The notes under the pieces: model-generated
What the model was told of the DNA's origin: nothing
Databases searched by the model: none
The model's input: the letters and a program-made list of their open reading frames with translations, nothing else
Assembly (NCBI RefSeq): GCF_001866665.1
Contig: NZ_MLYO01000011.1
Location: 186,001 to 250,000, forward strand
Reading direction: 5' to 3'
Length of the DNA stretch: 64,000 nt
Origin: Streptomyces monashensis
GTDB taxonomy: Bacteria > Actinomycetota > Actinomycetes > Streptomycetales > Streptomycetaceae
Translations under genes and position numbers: made by a program
Part shown: positions 27,320 to 38,480 of the stretch, one piece after another
Layout: every line of letters begins with the position of its first letter
Numbering within the stretch: the stretch's first letter is position 1

Positions 27320-28114
27320 TCAAAGCGCCTCCAGCGCATCCCTGAGCCTCTTCAGCAGCGCGATGTCGGGGTCGGCGACCGGGGGTGGGTACGGCGGTAC
27401 GGGGTCCGGGACCGCGCCGGGCGCCGCCGCGAGCCGGCCGGCCGCCGCGAGCCGGCGCACGTCGACCAGCGTGTGGAAGGCCTGCCGGCCCAGGTCCAGG
27501 GCGATCCCGGTGGCCGTGCGGACGCCGTCCACGCGGTCCAGGACCGCCCGCTGCCGGGGCGTGAGAGGCGCCGGCGCCGGCGGGTCGGCCCGGATCAGCG
27601 GGGCGCTGTCGGCGGCCGGGTCGGGCCACAGCCGGTGCAGCAGCAGCCGACGGCGCAGCGTCTCGCGTTCCAACGCCACGACCGGCACCGAGGGCAGCGG
27701 TCCGGGCCGGGGGGTGTGGTCGTAGCGGAAGCGGCCCGGGGTGCTGCTCGGGGCCAGCGCGAAGTACCCGGCGTCGTACAGCGCGTCCAGGTGGCACAGC
27801 TCCAGCGCGCCGACGGGCAACAGCCCTGATTCCAGCAAGAGTTCGGCGGCCCGGGGCGGGCTCGTGGTGTGCGCGGCGGCCTGCTGCCAGGCGGCGGTGG
27901 CGAGGGTGCCGTGGGCCGTGAGGAGCACGCCGAGGCCCGGGGAGCAGGGGCTCTCGGCGTGCACCACCCGGCCCTCGGCGAGGTGCAGGACGCCGTGCTC
28001 GCGCACCAGGACGCCGGTGGCGCGCTCCTCGGCCAGCCGGGTCAGCATCGGCGACAGGGCCCGGCCGGCCGCCTTGTCGCGCACCGGCAGCGGAGGTATG
28101 TGCGTCACGGTCAT
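27320..28114 (-). CDS. PATAN/DUF4388-like protein
   Basis: Protein of 264 residues. The first half (about 20-100) has the pattern of the PATAN/DUF4388 domain: ATGVLVREHGVLHLAEGRVV, then HAESP and a helical part, that is, expression of a small beta domain around a G-x-L-x-L-x-E-G-R core. The second half (about 170-260) is helical with LTPRQRAVLDRVDGVRTA, resembling a winged-helix-like PatA C-terminal domain. PATAN domains accompany Roadblock and Ras-like GTPases in PatA and gliding-motility systems. The ATG at 28114 overlaps the upstream stop (ATGA), showing coupling to gene C. Confidence 0.7.
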   Translation of the reverse strand: MTVTHIPPLPVRDKAAGRALSPMLTRLAEERATGVLVREHGVLHLAEGRVVHAESPCSPGLGVLLTAHGTLATAAWQQAAAHTTSPPRAAELLLESGLLPVGALELCHLDALYDAGYFALAPSSTPGRFRYDHTPRPGPLPSVPVVALERETLRRRLLLHRLWPDPAADSAPLIRADPPAPAPLTPRQRAVLDRVDGVRTATGIALDLGRQAFHTLVDVRRLAAAGRLAAAPGAVPDPVPPYPPPVADPDIALLKRLRDALEAL

Positions 28115-28506
28115 CCCAGCACCAGCCGGGCGGCCATCTCGCCGAGGCGGATCCGGGCGAGCGCGAGGTTGCCGTCCTCGCGGCCGAGCCACAGGTGCAG
28201 GAAGACGGTGCTGTCGAAGGACGTGTCCAGGAACCGCAGCAGGTGGTAGCTGTCGCGGTTGCTGACGATCATGTCCTCGACGGGTGGCCGCCCGTCGTCG
28301 GCGCCGTCGCCGTGGAGGGCGAACGCGCCGTGCTCGGCGGCCATCCGGGCCAGCTCGGCGGCCTCGGCGGCGGTCGTCTCGTGATCGCCGCCGGGCGCCT
28401 CCCCGACCGTGCCGAGCGCCAGTCCGCTCGTCCAGTCCACGAGCGCGGCGCCCCGCGCACCGGGCAACCGCATCGCTTCCAGCAGGCACTCGTCGATTCC
28501 GGGCAC
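28111..28506 (-). CDS. Roadblock/LC7-like protein C
   Basis: Protein of 131 residues, first gene of the four-gene cluster and paralogue of gene A. ARGAALVDWTSGLALGTVGE (about 17-36), SYHLLRFLDTSFDSTVFLHL (about 86-105) and the final helix NLALARIRLGEMAARL match its counterpart. A loop carrying acidic and histidine residues (about 37-75) is longer. The GTG at 28506 follows GGAGGGGAG. The next gene begins inside its stop. No GTPase, DUF742 or sensor kinase gene of a conservon is present nearby. Confidence 0.78.
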   Translation of the reverse strand: MPGIDECLLEAMRLPGARGAALVDWTSGLALGTVGEAPGGDHETTAAEAAELARMAAEHGAFALHGDGADDGRPPVEDMIVSNRDSYHLLRFLDTSFDSTVFLHLWLGREDGNLALARIRLGEMAARLVLG

Positions 28507-28685
28507 CGTGGCTCCCCTCCCGCCTGGGACTCCGGCTGAGTGACGTCGACACTACGCACCGTGCGCGCCGCGGGTGAGGCCTTTGGCATTTTCCAGTGGA
28601 ACATGCGTCCGGCGTACTAATGTGGGTCAACTGACCTCTGTGACAGGTGAGTTGGTCCAGTTGTGCGCGGGGGAGCGGGCGCGCG

Positions 28686-30071
28686 TCAACGGCTCCCGGG
28701 TGCCCCCAGCGCGGTGAGCGCGGCCGTGTGCGCCCCTCCGGACTCCGCCACCACCTCGGCGACGGTCTGCGGCTCCCGTACGACCGTGAGGGCGACGCCT
28801 CCCGCGCCGTCCGGCGCGAAGCCGTAGATGCCGGGCCGGGCGAGGGAGTTGTAGGCGTAGTGGTGGGCGAAGTAGTACGCGCCCGTGTCCAGCGCCGCCA
28901 CGTGGTCGCCCTGCTCCAGCGCGGGCAGCGCGCGCCCCTCGGCGAGCAGGTCGCCCGCGAAGCAGGCCGGGCCGGCCACGTCCTGCACCACCTCCGGCCC
29001 CCGCTTGGGGTGCCCCTCGGCGTCGTACGCGGCGATCCTGAGCGGCCACGCCTCGGGCGCGTACACCGTCCGCGTCGCCACCTGCACGCCCGCGTGCGTC
29101 ACCGCGATCCGCCGGCCGCCCGCGCTCTTGGCGTACTCCACCCGCGCCACCACCGTCCCGTGCCGGGCCATGAGCGAGCGCCCGAACTCGGTCACCAGCC
29201 CGTAGCGCCCGTCGAACAGTCCCGGCACTCGATCGGCCAGCGCGCGTGCGTACTGCGCGTACGTCGGCTCCGCCGCCTCCGAGGCGAAGTCCACGGACAG
29301 CCCGCCGCCGATGTCGAGCGTGTCGACCTGCCGCCGTCCGGCGCGCGCGTTGATCTCCTCCGCGAGCGCGTACGTCTCCGCCACGCCCCGTGCCAGCAGC
29401 GGCAGCGGGATCCCCTGCGAGCCGGTGTGCGCGTGCAGGCGGGTCAGCCACGGCCGCGCCAGGAACGCCCGCACGACCCAGTCGCGCGCCCCCTCGTCCC
29501 GCAGGGGCACCCCGAACTTCGAGGTCGCCGTCGCCGTGGACGTCGCCCGGATCGAGCCGCCGCCGAGCTGCGGATTGACCCTGAGGCCCAGCGGGGAGCG
29601 GGTGGACCCCGTGTGCACGAGTGCGTCCAGCCGGTCCAGCTCCTGCGGGTTGTCGGCGTTCACGGCGATGCCGAGGGCCAGCGCCTCGCGCAGCTCGGCC
29701 GGGGTCTTCGCGGGCGCGTCCAGCACCGTCCGCCCGGCCGGCACCCCGGCCGCCCGCGCCAGCGCCAGCTCGCCGGGGCTCGCCACCTCCGCGCCGAGCC
29801 CGGCCTCGTGCAGCAGCCGCAGCACCGGCACCAGCGGGGTGGCCTTCACCGCGAAGGCGTGCAGCACCGGCGTGCCGGGCGGTACGGCCGTGTCGAACGC
29901 GGCCCGCAGCGCCGCCGCCGACCGCCGGATCCCGGTCACGTCCAGCAGCCCCACCACGGCCGCGTCCGGACCGAGCAGCCCCTGCTCCACGGCCGCGCGT
30001 ACCGCCTCGTCCCGCCGGGCGGCGCGCTCGCGCGCCTCGGCGTCGGCATCCCGCTCCACGGCGTCTCCCAT
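28686..30071 (-). CDS. PLP-dependent decarboxylase, fold type III (diaminopimelate-decarboxylase-like)
   Basis: Protein of 461 residues of the alanine-racemase-fold decarboxylases. The PLP lysine is in VLHAFAVKATPLVP (about 71-84). HTGSQGI, the glycine loop IGGGLSVDF and EFGRSLMAR bind phosphate and PLP. The C-terminal C-x-GD motif is in VAGPACFAGDLL (about 374-385), and the cofactor Tyr in DTGAYYFAHHYAYNSL. It differs enough from LysA to doubt diaminopimelate as substrate; the real one is unknown. It is divergent from hutU with 126 bp between and reads toward the Roadblock cluster 180 bp away. The ATG at 30071 is the first reasonable start. Confidence 0.85.
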   Translation of the reverse strand: MGDAVERDADAEARERAARRDEAVRAAVEQGLLGPDAAVVGLLDVTGIRRSAAALRAAFDTAVPPGTPVLHAFAVKATPLVPVLRLLHEAGLGAEVASPGELALARAAGVPAGRTVLDAPAKTPAELREALALGIAVNADNPQELDRLDALVHTGSTRSPLGLRVNPQLGGGSIRATSTATATSKFGVPLRDEGARDWVVRAFLARPWLTRLHAHTGSQGIPLPLLARGVAETYALAEEINARAGRRQVDTLDIGGGLSVDFASEAAEPTYAQYARALADRVPGLFDGRYGLVTEFGRSLMARHGTVVARVEYAKSAGGRRIAVTHAGVQVATRTVYAPEAWPLRIAAYDAEGHPKRGPEVVQDVAGPACFAGDLLAEGRALPALEQGDHVAALDTGAYYFAHHYAYNSLARPGIYGFAPDGAGGVALTVVREPQTVAEVVAESGGAHTAALTALGAPGSR

Positions 30072-30135
30072 CAGGTCGGCCTCAGGTGCTTCCAGCCAAA
30101 CACCGACGGCGCGTGAACGCGCTCCCCCCGATGTA

Positions 30136-30173
30136 TTGACTAGTTCTATTCAGGAAGTCAGGATGTGAATAGA
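30136..30173 (+). promoter_or_regulatory. hutU promoter and operator
   Basis: TTGACT (30136-30141) and CAGGAT (30159-30164) are 17 bases apart. A perfect inverted repeat, TCTATTCA (30145-30152) and TGAATAGA (30166-30173), spans the spacer and -10 box. This is a classical repressor site: binding would exclude RNA polymerase. hutU starts at 30198. Confidence 0.75.
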
Positions 30174-30197
30174 CGTAGCAACAGGAGGAGGCAGACG

Positions 30198-31858
<1,661 letters not shown>

Positions 31859-31862
<4 letters not shown>

Positions 31863-33154
31863 CCCAGCGCTCCGCCGCGCCCCGGCCGGTGCGGGCCGAC
31901 GGCGCACCGTCCGTCGGCCCCGCCGGCCACCGCACGCCCTCCTTCCAGGAGATGTGGCGCGAGCTTCTCCCCGTCGGCCGGCACCCCGACTCCGGCGGCT
32001 ACCGGCGGTACGCCTGGACCGGGGCCGATGCCGAGTGCCGGGCCTGGTTCAAGGAGCAGGCCGAGGCACGCGGGCTGGCCTACGAGGTCGACCGGAACGG
32101 GAACCAGTGGGCCTGGCTCGGGGACCCGACGGCCGGGGACGCCGTCGTCACCGGCTCGCATCTCGACTCCGTGCCGGACGGCGGGGCCTTCGACGGGCCC
32201 CTCGGGGTCGTGTCCTCCTTCGCCGCGCTCGATGAACTGCGCGGCCGGGGAACGCGGTTCGACAAGCCCCTGGCCATCGTCAACTTCGGCGACGAGGAGG
32301 GCGCCCGGTTCGGGCTCGCCTGCGTCGGGTCGCGGCTGACCGCCGGGCAGCTGACCGTCGAGCAGGCGCACCGGCTGACCGACGCGGACGGGGTCACGCT
32401 CCCGCGCGCCATGGAGGCCGCCGGGTACGACCCCGACGCCATCGGGGCCGACCCCGAGCGGCTGGCCCGGATCGGCGCCTTCGTCGAGCTGCACGTCGAA
32501 CAGGGCCGGGCGCTGGACCTGTCCGGCGACCGGGTCGGCATCGCCAGTGCCATCTGGCCGCACGGACGCTGGCGGTTCGACTTCCGGGGCGAGGCCAACC
32601 ACGCCGGCACCACCCGGCTGGTGGACCGGCGCGACCCGATGCTGTCCTACGCCGAGACCGTGCTCGCCGCCCGCCGGGAGGCCGCGCTCGCCGGTGCCGT
32701 GGCCACCTTCGGGAAGATCTCCGTCGAGCCCAACGGGGTCAACGCCATCCCCTCCCTCGTGCGCGGCTGGCTCGACTCCCGCGCCGCCGACCAGGGCACC
32801 CTGGACACGGTGGTCGGCGGCATCGAGAAGGCGGCCCGGGAGTACGCGGACGCCCACGGCATCGACCTCGACGTCGTCCGGGAGTCGTTCACCCCCGTCG
32901 TCGAGTTCGACCACGCCCTGCGCGACGAACTCGGCCGCCTCCTCGGCAAGGACACCGGCCTGACCGTGCCCGTCCTCGGGACCGGCGCCGGACACGACGC
33001 CGGAATCCTCTCCGGGAGCATTCCGACCGCCATGCTGTTCGTGCGCAACCCCACCGGGGTCTCGCACTCCCCGGCCGAGTCCGCCGCCGAGGACGACTGC
33101 CTGGCCGGGGTGCACGCGCTCGCCGACGTACTGGAAGGGCTGGCCCGCACGTGA
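31859..33154 (+). CDS. M20-family amidohydrolase (allantoate amidohydrolase-like) in hut operon
   Basis: Dinuclear metal hydrolase of 431 residues of the AllC/HyuC group. Metal ligands appear as [15 protein letters not shown] (about 98-112), GDEEGARFG (about 143-151), [10 protein letters not shown] (about 210-219) and a final [11 protein letters not shown] (about 375-385). It sits between hutU and hutF, coupled to both by GTGA overlaps, and no HutG gene is present. This place suggests it hydrolyses N-formyl-glutamate to formate and glutamate, the HutG step. Allantoate hydrolysis would make no sense here. The assignment from context is inference. Confidence 0.88.
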
Positions 33155-34488
33155 CCAAGGCGACCTACTGGCTGGAGCACGCCTGGCTCGACTCCCTCGT
33201 CGAGCCGGGCGTCGCCCTGGACGTGGAGGGCGGGCGGATCGCCGCCGTCCGCACCGGTGCCACCGCACCGCCGCCCGGCGCCGAGGTGCTGCGCGGCCTG
33301 ACCCTGCCCGGCCTGGCCAACGCCCACAGCCACGCCTTCCACCGGGCGCTGCGCGGCACCGTCCAGGTCGGCAGCGGCACCTTCTGGACCTGGCGCGAGG
33401 TGATGTACTCCGTCGCCGACCGGCTGAGCCCGGAGACCTACCACCGGCTCGCCCGCGCGGTGTACGCCGAGATGGCCCTCGCCGGCATCACGGCCGTCGG
33501 CGAGTTCCACTACGTGCACCACGCGCCCGGCGGCACCCGCTACGCGGACCCCAACGCCATGGGCGAGGCGCTGATCGCGGCCGCCGCCGAGGCCGGCATC
33601 CGGATCACCCTCCTCGACACCTGCTACCTGTCCTCCGGCTTCGGCAAGGCCCCCGACGCCCATCAGCTCCGCTTCTCCGACGGCAGCGCGGAGGCCTGGG
33701 CCGAACGCTGTGCAGTTCTCAAGGAACGGGATCACGCACGGATCGGGGCGGCGATCCACTCCGTACGGGCCGTGCCCGCCGGGCAGTTGGCGACGGTGGC
33801 CGGATGGGCCGAGGAGCGGCGGGCCCCGCTGCACGTGCACCTGTCGGAGCAGACCGCCGAGAACGACGCCTGCCAGGCCGCCCACGGCTGCACGCCCACC
33901 CGGCTGCTCGCCGACCACGGCGTCCTCGGGCCGCGCACCACCGGGGTGCACAACACCCACCTCACGGACGAGGACATCGCGCTGCTCGGCGACTCGCGGA
34001 CCGGTACCTGCATGTGCCCGACGACCGAGCGCGACCTGGCCGACGGCATCGGCCCGGCCGTCGCCCTCCAGCGGGCGGGCTCCCCGCTCTCGCTCGGCTC
34101 CGACAGCCACGCCGTCATCGACCTGCTCGAAGAGGCGCGCGCGATGGAGCTGAACGAGCGGCTGCGCACCCGCACCCGGGGCCACTGGACCGCGAACTCC
34201 CTGCTGCGGGCCGCCACCGCCGACGGCCACGCCGCCCTCGGCTGGGACGAGGCCGGCACGCTGGCGGCGGGCGCCCTCGCCGACTTCACGACGATCGCCC
34301 TCGACTCGGTCAGGACAGCGGGCCCGCTGCCCCGGCTGGGCGCCGAGACGGCCGTATTCGCGGCGACCGGGGCGGACGTACGGCATACGGTCGTGGGCGG
34401 GCGGCAGGTCGTACGCGACGGGGCGCACACCCTCGTACCCGATGTGCCGCAGGCCCTCGCGCGGGCAGTCGAAGCCCTCCGCTCCTGA
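33151..34488 (+). CDS. hutF: Formimidoylglutamate deiminase
   Basis: Amidohydrolase of 445 residues that turns N-formimino-L-glutamate into N-formyl-L-glutamate and ammonia. The metal-binding HxH is in [13 protein letters not shown] (about 54-66), HVHLSEQ holds a further histidine and [18 protein letters not shown] (about 311-328) carries the catalytic aspartate. [15 protein letters not shown] is a hallmark of HutF. The GTG at 33151 overlaps the previous stop. Its presence means the organism uses the five-step histidine pathway through formylglutamate. Confidence 0.94.
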   Translation: MTKATYWLEHAWLDSLVEPGVALDVEGGRIAAVRTGATAPPPGAEVLRGLTLPGLANAHSHAFHRALRGTVQVGSGTFWTWREVMYSVADRLSPETYHRLARAVYAEMALAGITAVGEFHYVHHAPGGTRYADPNAMGEALIAAAAEAGIRITLLDTCYLSSGFGKAPDAHQLRFSDGSAEAWAERCAVLKERDHARIGAAIHSVRAVPAGQLATVAGWAEERRAPLHVHLSEQTAENDACQAAHGCTPTRLLADHGVLGPRTTGVHNTHLTDEDIALLGDSRTGTCMCPTTERDLADGIGPAVALQRAGSPLSLGSDSHAVIDLLEEARAMELNERLRTRTRGHWTANSLLRAATADGHAALGWDEAGTLAAGALADFTTIALDSVRTAGPLPRLGAETAVFAATGADVRHTVVGGRQVVRDGAHTLVPDVPQALARAVEALRS

Positions 34489-34508
34489 CCACCACCCACG
34501 AGGACACC

Positions 34509-35684
34509 ATGAGCAGCAGCACCGTCATCACCAACATCGCCACGCTGGTCACCAACGACCCCTCCCTCGGTGACGGCTCCCCTCTGGGGCTGATCCAGGA
34601 CGCGGCCGTCGTCATCGACGGCGACCGCGTCGCGTGGACCGGTGAATCCAGCAAAGCACCCGCCACTGACAACCGGGTCGACGCGGGCGGCCGGGCGGTG
34701 CTGCCGGGCTTCGTGGACTCGCACTCCCACCTGGTCTTCGCGGGCGACCGCACCCAGGAGTTCAACGCCCGGATGTCCGGCCGCTCCTACACGGCGGGCG
34801 GCATCCGCACCACCGTCGCGGCCACCCGGGCGGCGAGCGACGCGGAGCTGGAGGCGAACCTGACCCACCACCTGGCGGAGGCGCTCCGCCAGGGCACCAC
34901 CACGTTCGAGACGAAGTCGGGCTACGGCCTCACGGTCGAGGACGAGTCCCGCGCCCTGCGCATCGCCGCGCGGCACACCGACGAGGTGACGTACCTCGGC
35001 GCGCACATCGTCTCCCCCGACTACGCCGACGACCCCGCCGCCTATGTCGCCCTGGTCACCGGCGAGATGCTGGACGCCTGTGCCCCGCACGCCCGCTGGA
35101 TCGACGTGTTCTGCGAGAAGGGCGCCTTCGACGGCGACCAGGCCCGCGCGATCCTCACGGCCGGCCGGGCGAAGGGCCTGCACCCCCGCATCCACGCCAA
35201 CCAGCTCTCTTACGGACCCGGCGTCCAGCTCGCCGTCGAACTCGACGCGGCCAGCGCCGACCACTGCACGCACCTCACCGACGCGGACGTGGACGCCCTC
35301 GCGAACAGCTCCACGGTCGCCACCCTCCTGCCCGGCGCGGAGTTCTCCACGCGCGCGCAGTGGCCGGACGCCCGCCGTCTCCTCGACGCCGGTGCGACGG
35401 TCGCCCTGTCCACGGACTGCAACCCGGGCTCGTCCTTCACCTCCTCCGTCCCCTTCTGCATCGCCCTGGCCGTCCGCGACATGCGGATGACCCCGGACGA
35501 GGCGGTCTGGTCGGCCACGGCGGGCGGTGCGGCGGCCCTGCGCCGCACCGACATCGGCCGCCTCACCCCGGGCGCCCGCGCCGACCTCACCCTCCTGGAC
35601 GCCCCGAGCCACGTCCACCTCGCCTACCGGCCGGGGGTGCCGCTGGTCAGCGGGGTGTGGCGGCGGGGGGCGCGGGTGGTCTGA
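34509..35684 (+). CDS. hutI: Imidazolonepropionase
   Basis: Amidohydrolase of 391 residues that opens the ring of 4-imidazolone-5-propionate to N-formiminoglutamate. The HxH pair is in [17 protein letters not shown] (about 76-92), with further ligands in [17 protein letters not shown] and CTHL, and the aspartate in [29 protein letters not shown] is typical. The ATG at 34509 is 20 bp after hutF, with AGGAC upstream. It ends the hut operon and converges with the next gene at only 23 bp. Confidence 0.96.
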   Translation: MSSSTVITNIATLVTNDPSLGDGSPLGLIQDAAVVIDGDRVAWTGESSKAPATDNRVDAGGRAVLPGFVDSHSHLVFAGDRTQEFNARMSGRSYTAGGIRTTVAATRAASDAELEANLTHHLAEALRQGTTTFETKSGYGLTVEDESRALRIAARHTDEVTYLGAHIVSPDYADDPAAYVALVTGEMLDACAPHARWIDVFCEKGAFDGDQARAILTAGRAKGLHPRIHANQLSYGPGVQLAVELDAASADHCTHLTDADVDALANSSTVATLLPGAEFSTRAQWPDARRLLDAGATVALSTDCNPGSSFTSSVPFCIALAVRDMRMTPDEAVWSATAGGAAALRRTDIGRLTPGARADLTLLDAPSHVHLAYRPGVPLVSGVWRRGARVV

Positions 35685-35707
35685 ACGGCCCGTTCCGTCC
35701 GCGGAGT

Positions 35708-37315
35708 TCAGGCGGCCCCTGCCCGCCAGCGCTGCTCGTCGCCCCCGTCCAGCGGGTCCAGGGAGACGTCGTGGCGGCCGTCGGGGGTCACCGCCGTGTC
35801 CGGGGCGATGGCCGGGCGGATCGTGCCGTCGGGGGTGACGGTGAAGCGGAGGTTGTCGCCGTTGCGGCCGTAGACCGAGTCGCAGGTCCAGACGCCGACG
35901 CCCCGGTCGGTCGCGCCCCGGCTGTCCAGGCAGAACGAGTCGTCGGCCGCCGAACGGAGCACACCCAGGCGGGTGTCCACGCGCCAGCGCTGGGTCGGGG
36001 AGTCGGAACAGGGAGCCGTGACGACGTCGTTGCCCTGCTCCGGGTTGCCGTCGCGGATGTCCAGGCAGCGGCCCGTGGCGAGGTTCACCACCTGGGCGAA
36101 CGACGTTCCCGGGGGCGTGGACGAGGGCGTGGGACGCGGAGTGGGCGCCGGAGCCGGCGTGGTCGGGCCGGCGGAAGTCCCGCTGAGGGACTGGGAGTCC
36201 GCGGAGGGTGACGGGGACGCGGACGGCGACGGGCGCGGGGACGGGGTCAGCGAGACCGTCGCCGTCACGGTCACCGGCGGAGGGGTCGGGGTCGCCGCCG
36301 CCGGTTCCTGCCCCCGGGTGCGGTCCGGGGCGAGCAGGAGGACCAGGAGCGGGATCAGGGCCACGCCCAGGGCCGCCGAGGTCAGCAGGGCGCGGCGCCC
36401 GGCGGGCCACGTCGCCCTCGGCCGGACGGCGGGCGGGTCCGCGGTGGCCGTCGGCTCCCCGGTGCGCAGGTACGCCGTGCCGTTCCAGGGCAGCAGGCCC
36501 TCCACCAGGGTCTGCCGCGGTGCGTCCCGCAGGGCCCGCAGGTCCTCGTAGGCGGCCGTGCAGTGCGGGCAGCGCGCCCGGTGGGCGTCCAGGTCGGCGC
36601 TGTGGCGCGGGCCGTCCGGCCGTACCGCCTCCTCGATCAGCCGGCGGAAGTCGGCGCAGCGCGGGTCGTCGGAGGCGGCCAGGCGCAGGCGCAGGCAGGC
36701 CCGGGACAGGGAGGTGAGGGCCTGCGGGGTGCCGTACGTCACGTCCGCGCGGCTCAGGCCGAGGAACGCGGCGGTGCGCTCCTGCGGCTCCTGTTCCACC
36801 ACGCCGTACCAGAGCAGGCCCTGGGCGCGGGAGGGCAGCGAGCGGAACGCCGGGAGGAGGGGCGGCGCGGAGCCGTCGGGCAGGCCGGACGCGTTCCGTA
36901 CGAGCAGCAGGCCTGGGTCGACGCCGGTGGAGCGCTCGTCGTGCGCCCAGGCCGCCGCCAGCCGGGCGGTCAGCAGCAGGAGGCGGTGGCGCAGCGGGAC
37001 GGCCGGGTCCACGCCGCGTGCCGTTTCGCGGGCCGCCGTGGTGAAGGTCTCGGCCGCCAGCCGGCGGGCGGCGGACTCGCCCGCCGCGCACAGCCGGGCG
37101 TAGGCCAGGACCGCCGGGTGGTGCCGCCGCCGCAGCTCCTGCAACGCGGGGTACGCCGTGGGGGCGGGGGTGCGGAGCAGTTCGGCGAGGCGTGAGTCCG
37201 GGACGTCCTCCACGTCCCCTTCCGGCAGGGGCCGTTCGGGCATGCCGACGTCCGGCACGGCCCTGTCCGCTCCGGCCCCGCCCGCCGCGTCCTCGGCGCC
37301 GTCCCCCTGAGCCAT
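35708..37315 (-). CDS. Sigma-like / zinc-finger / membrane / ricin-lectin fusion protein
   Basis: Protein of 535 residues with an unusual order. Residues about 40-100 look like sigma region 2 (ALQELRRRHHPAVLAYARL), 150-215 like region 4 (SLPSRAQGLLWYGVVEQE), then HRARCPHCTAAYEDL (about 245-260) has the His-x3-Cys-x2-Cys of a zinc-binding anti-sigma factor. One membrane segment follows (about 320-342), a Pro/Thr/Ser-rich stalk and a C-terminal ricin-type beta-trefoil (about 410-535; NLATGRCLDIRDGN, QRWRVDTRLG). The lectin would lie outside the cell and the sigma part inside. It is next to sigI and is read in the same direction. RBS AGGAGG precedes the ATG at 37315. Confidence 0.78.
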   Translation of the reverse strand: MAQGDGAEDAAGGAGADRAVPDVGMPERPLPEGDVEDVPDSRLAELLRTPAPTAYPALQELRRRHHPAVLAYARLCAAGESAARRLAAETFTTAARETARGVDPAVPLRHRLLLLTARLAAAWAHDERSTGVDPGLLLVRNASGLPDGSAPPLLPAFRSLPSRAQGLLWYGVVEQEPQERTAAFLGLSRADVTYGTPQALTSLSRACLRLRLAASDDPRCADFRRLIEEAVRPDGPRHSADLDAHRARCPHCTAAYEDLRALRDAPRQTLVEGLLPWNGTAYLRTGEPTATADPPAVRPRATWPAGRRALLTSAALGVALIPLLVLLLAPDRTRGQEPAAATPTPPPVTVTATVSLTPSPRPSPSASPSPSADSQSLSGTSAGPTTPAPAPTPRPTPSSTPPGTSFAQVVNLATGRCLDIRDGNPEQGNDVVTAPCSDSPTQRWRVDTRLGVLRSAADDSFCLDSRGATDRGVGVWTCDSVYGRNGDNLRFTVTPDGTIRPAIAPDTAVTPDGRHDVSLDPLDGGDEQRWRAGAA

Positions 37316-37583
37316 CGTCCCGCCTCCTCGCGACGCCGGGCGATCGCGCCGCCCGGGCCCCTGTCCGACCTACCGGCCGGTTTGTGGGCCCATGGTGGTG
37401 GAGGGGGCCGGGCGGGAAAAGAGGTTTCCCGGGGTAACCGGATAACGGTTGGGGGCACACGCGTCACCCCGCCCGCACATGCCGCAGCGGCCCGGGGCCG
37501 GTGCGGGCCGGCGGCCGGGCCGCTGCTGCGGCGGTGTCACCCCGGTACGGCGTCGCGGAGGCGCGGGGCGGCGGTCGCGGAGT

Positions 37584-38480
37584 TCACTCCTCGACCGTCA
37601 GCCCCTTGCGCAAGCGCACCAGTGTGCGGGAGAGCAGCCGGGACACGTGCATCTGGGAGATGCCGAGTTCGTCGCCGATCTCCGACTGGGTCATGTTCGC
37701 CACGAAGCGCAGGGAGAGGATCTTCCGGTCCCGGGACGGGAGTTCGGCGATCAGCGGCTTGAGGGACTCGACGTACTCGATGCCCTCCAGCCCGTGGTCC
37801 TCGTACCCGATCCGGTCCGCCAGCGCGCCCTCGGTCTCGTCCTCCTCGGGCTGGGCGTCCAGCGAGGAGGCGGTGTAGGCGTTCGAGGCGGCCATGCCCT
37901 CGACGACCTCGTCCTCGCTCAGGCCGAGCCGCTCGGCCAGCTCCGCGACCGTGGGGGAGCGGTCCAGTTTCTGGGCCAGCTCGTCCCCGGCCTTGGCCAG
38001 GTCGAGGCGCAGCTCCTGAAGCCTGCGCGGGACGCGCACGGACCACGACGTGTCACGGAAGAACCGCTTGATCTCGCCGATGATCGTCGGCATCGCGAAG
38101 GTGGGGAACTCCACCCCGCGCGACAGCTCGAACCGGTCGATCGCCTTGATCAGCCCGATCGTGCCGACCTGGATGATGTCCTCCATCGGCTCGCTGCGGG
38201 AGCGGAAGCGCGAGGCGGAGAACTTGACGAGTGCGAGGTTCAGCTCGACGAGGGTGTTGCGGACGTACGCGTACTCGTGCGTCCCTTCCTCCAGCGTCGC
38301 GAGACGCTCGAAGAGGGTCTTGGACAGGGCCCGCGCGTCGACCGGGCCGATCTCGTCGTACGGGGGGATCTCCGGGAGTCCCTCGACGGGGTCGAGGGGG
38401 TCGATGGTCCGATCCAGCTGTTCCGGTGGGGGTGTCGACGTCGCGGACTGGGTATGCGATGCGTCGAGCCGGGGTGACAT
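37584..38480 (-). CDS. sigI: SigB/SigF-type stress sigma factor (SigI)
   Basis: RNA polymerase sigma factor of 298 residues of the SigB/F/G group. Region 2 includes MEDIIQVGTIGLIKAIDRFE (about 100-119), GVEFPTFAMPTIIGEIKRFF follows, region 3 covers TVAELAERLGLSEDEV (about 177-192), and region 4 is LPSRDRKILSLRFVANMTQSEIGDELGISQMHVSRLL (in parts; about 245-281). The ATG at 38480 is chosen for its GGAGG five bases upstream; ATGs at 38492 and 38504 are also in frame. It is divergent from the STAS and anti-sigma genes, forming a partner-switch module. From recollection it corresponds to S. coelicolor sigI. Confidence 0.9.
   Translation of the reverse strand: MSPRLDASHTQSATSTPPPEQLDRTIDPLDPVEGLPEIPPYDEIGPVDARALSKTLFERLATLEEGTHEYAYVRNTLVELNLALVKFSASRFRSRSEPMEDIIQVGTIGLIKAIDRFELSRGVEFPTFAMPTIIGEIKRFFRDTSWSVRVPRRLQELRLDLAKAGDELAQKLDRSPTVAELAERLGLSEDEVVEGMAASNAYTASSLDAQPEEDETEGALADRIGYEDHGLEGIEYVESLKPLIAELPSRDRKILSLRFVANMTQSEIGDELGISQMHVSRLLSRTLVRLRKGLTVEE

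Noticed and set aside
26360..28506. A standard conservon (cvnABCD)
   Set aside because: No sensor kinase, DUF742 or GTPase gene is present on either side of the cluster.
33732..37460. Open frame of over 1200 codons on the minus strand opposite hutF and hutI
   Set aside because: An antisense frame of two certain genes; low-complexity translation and no start signal.
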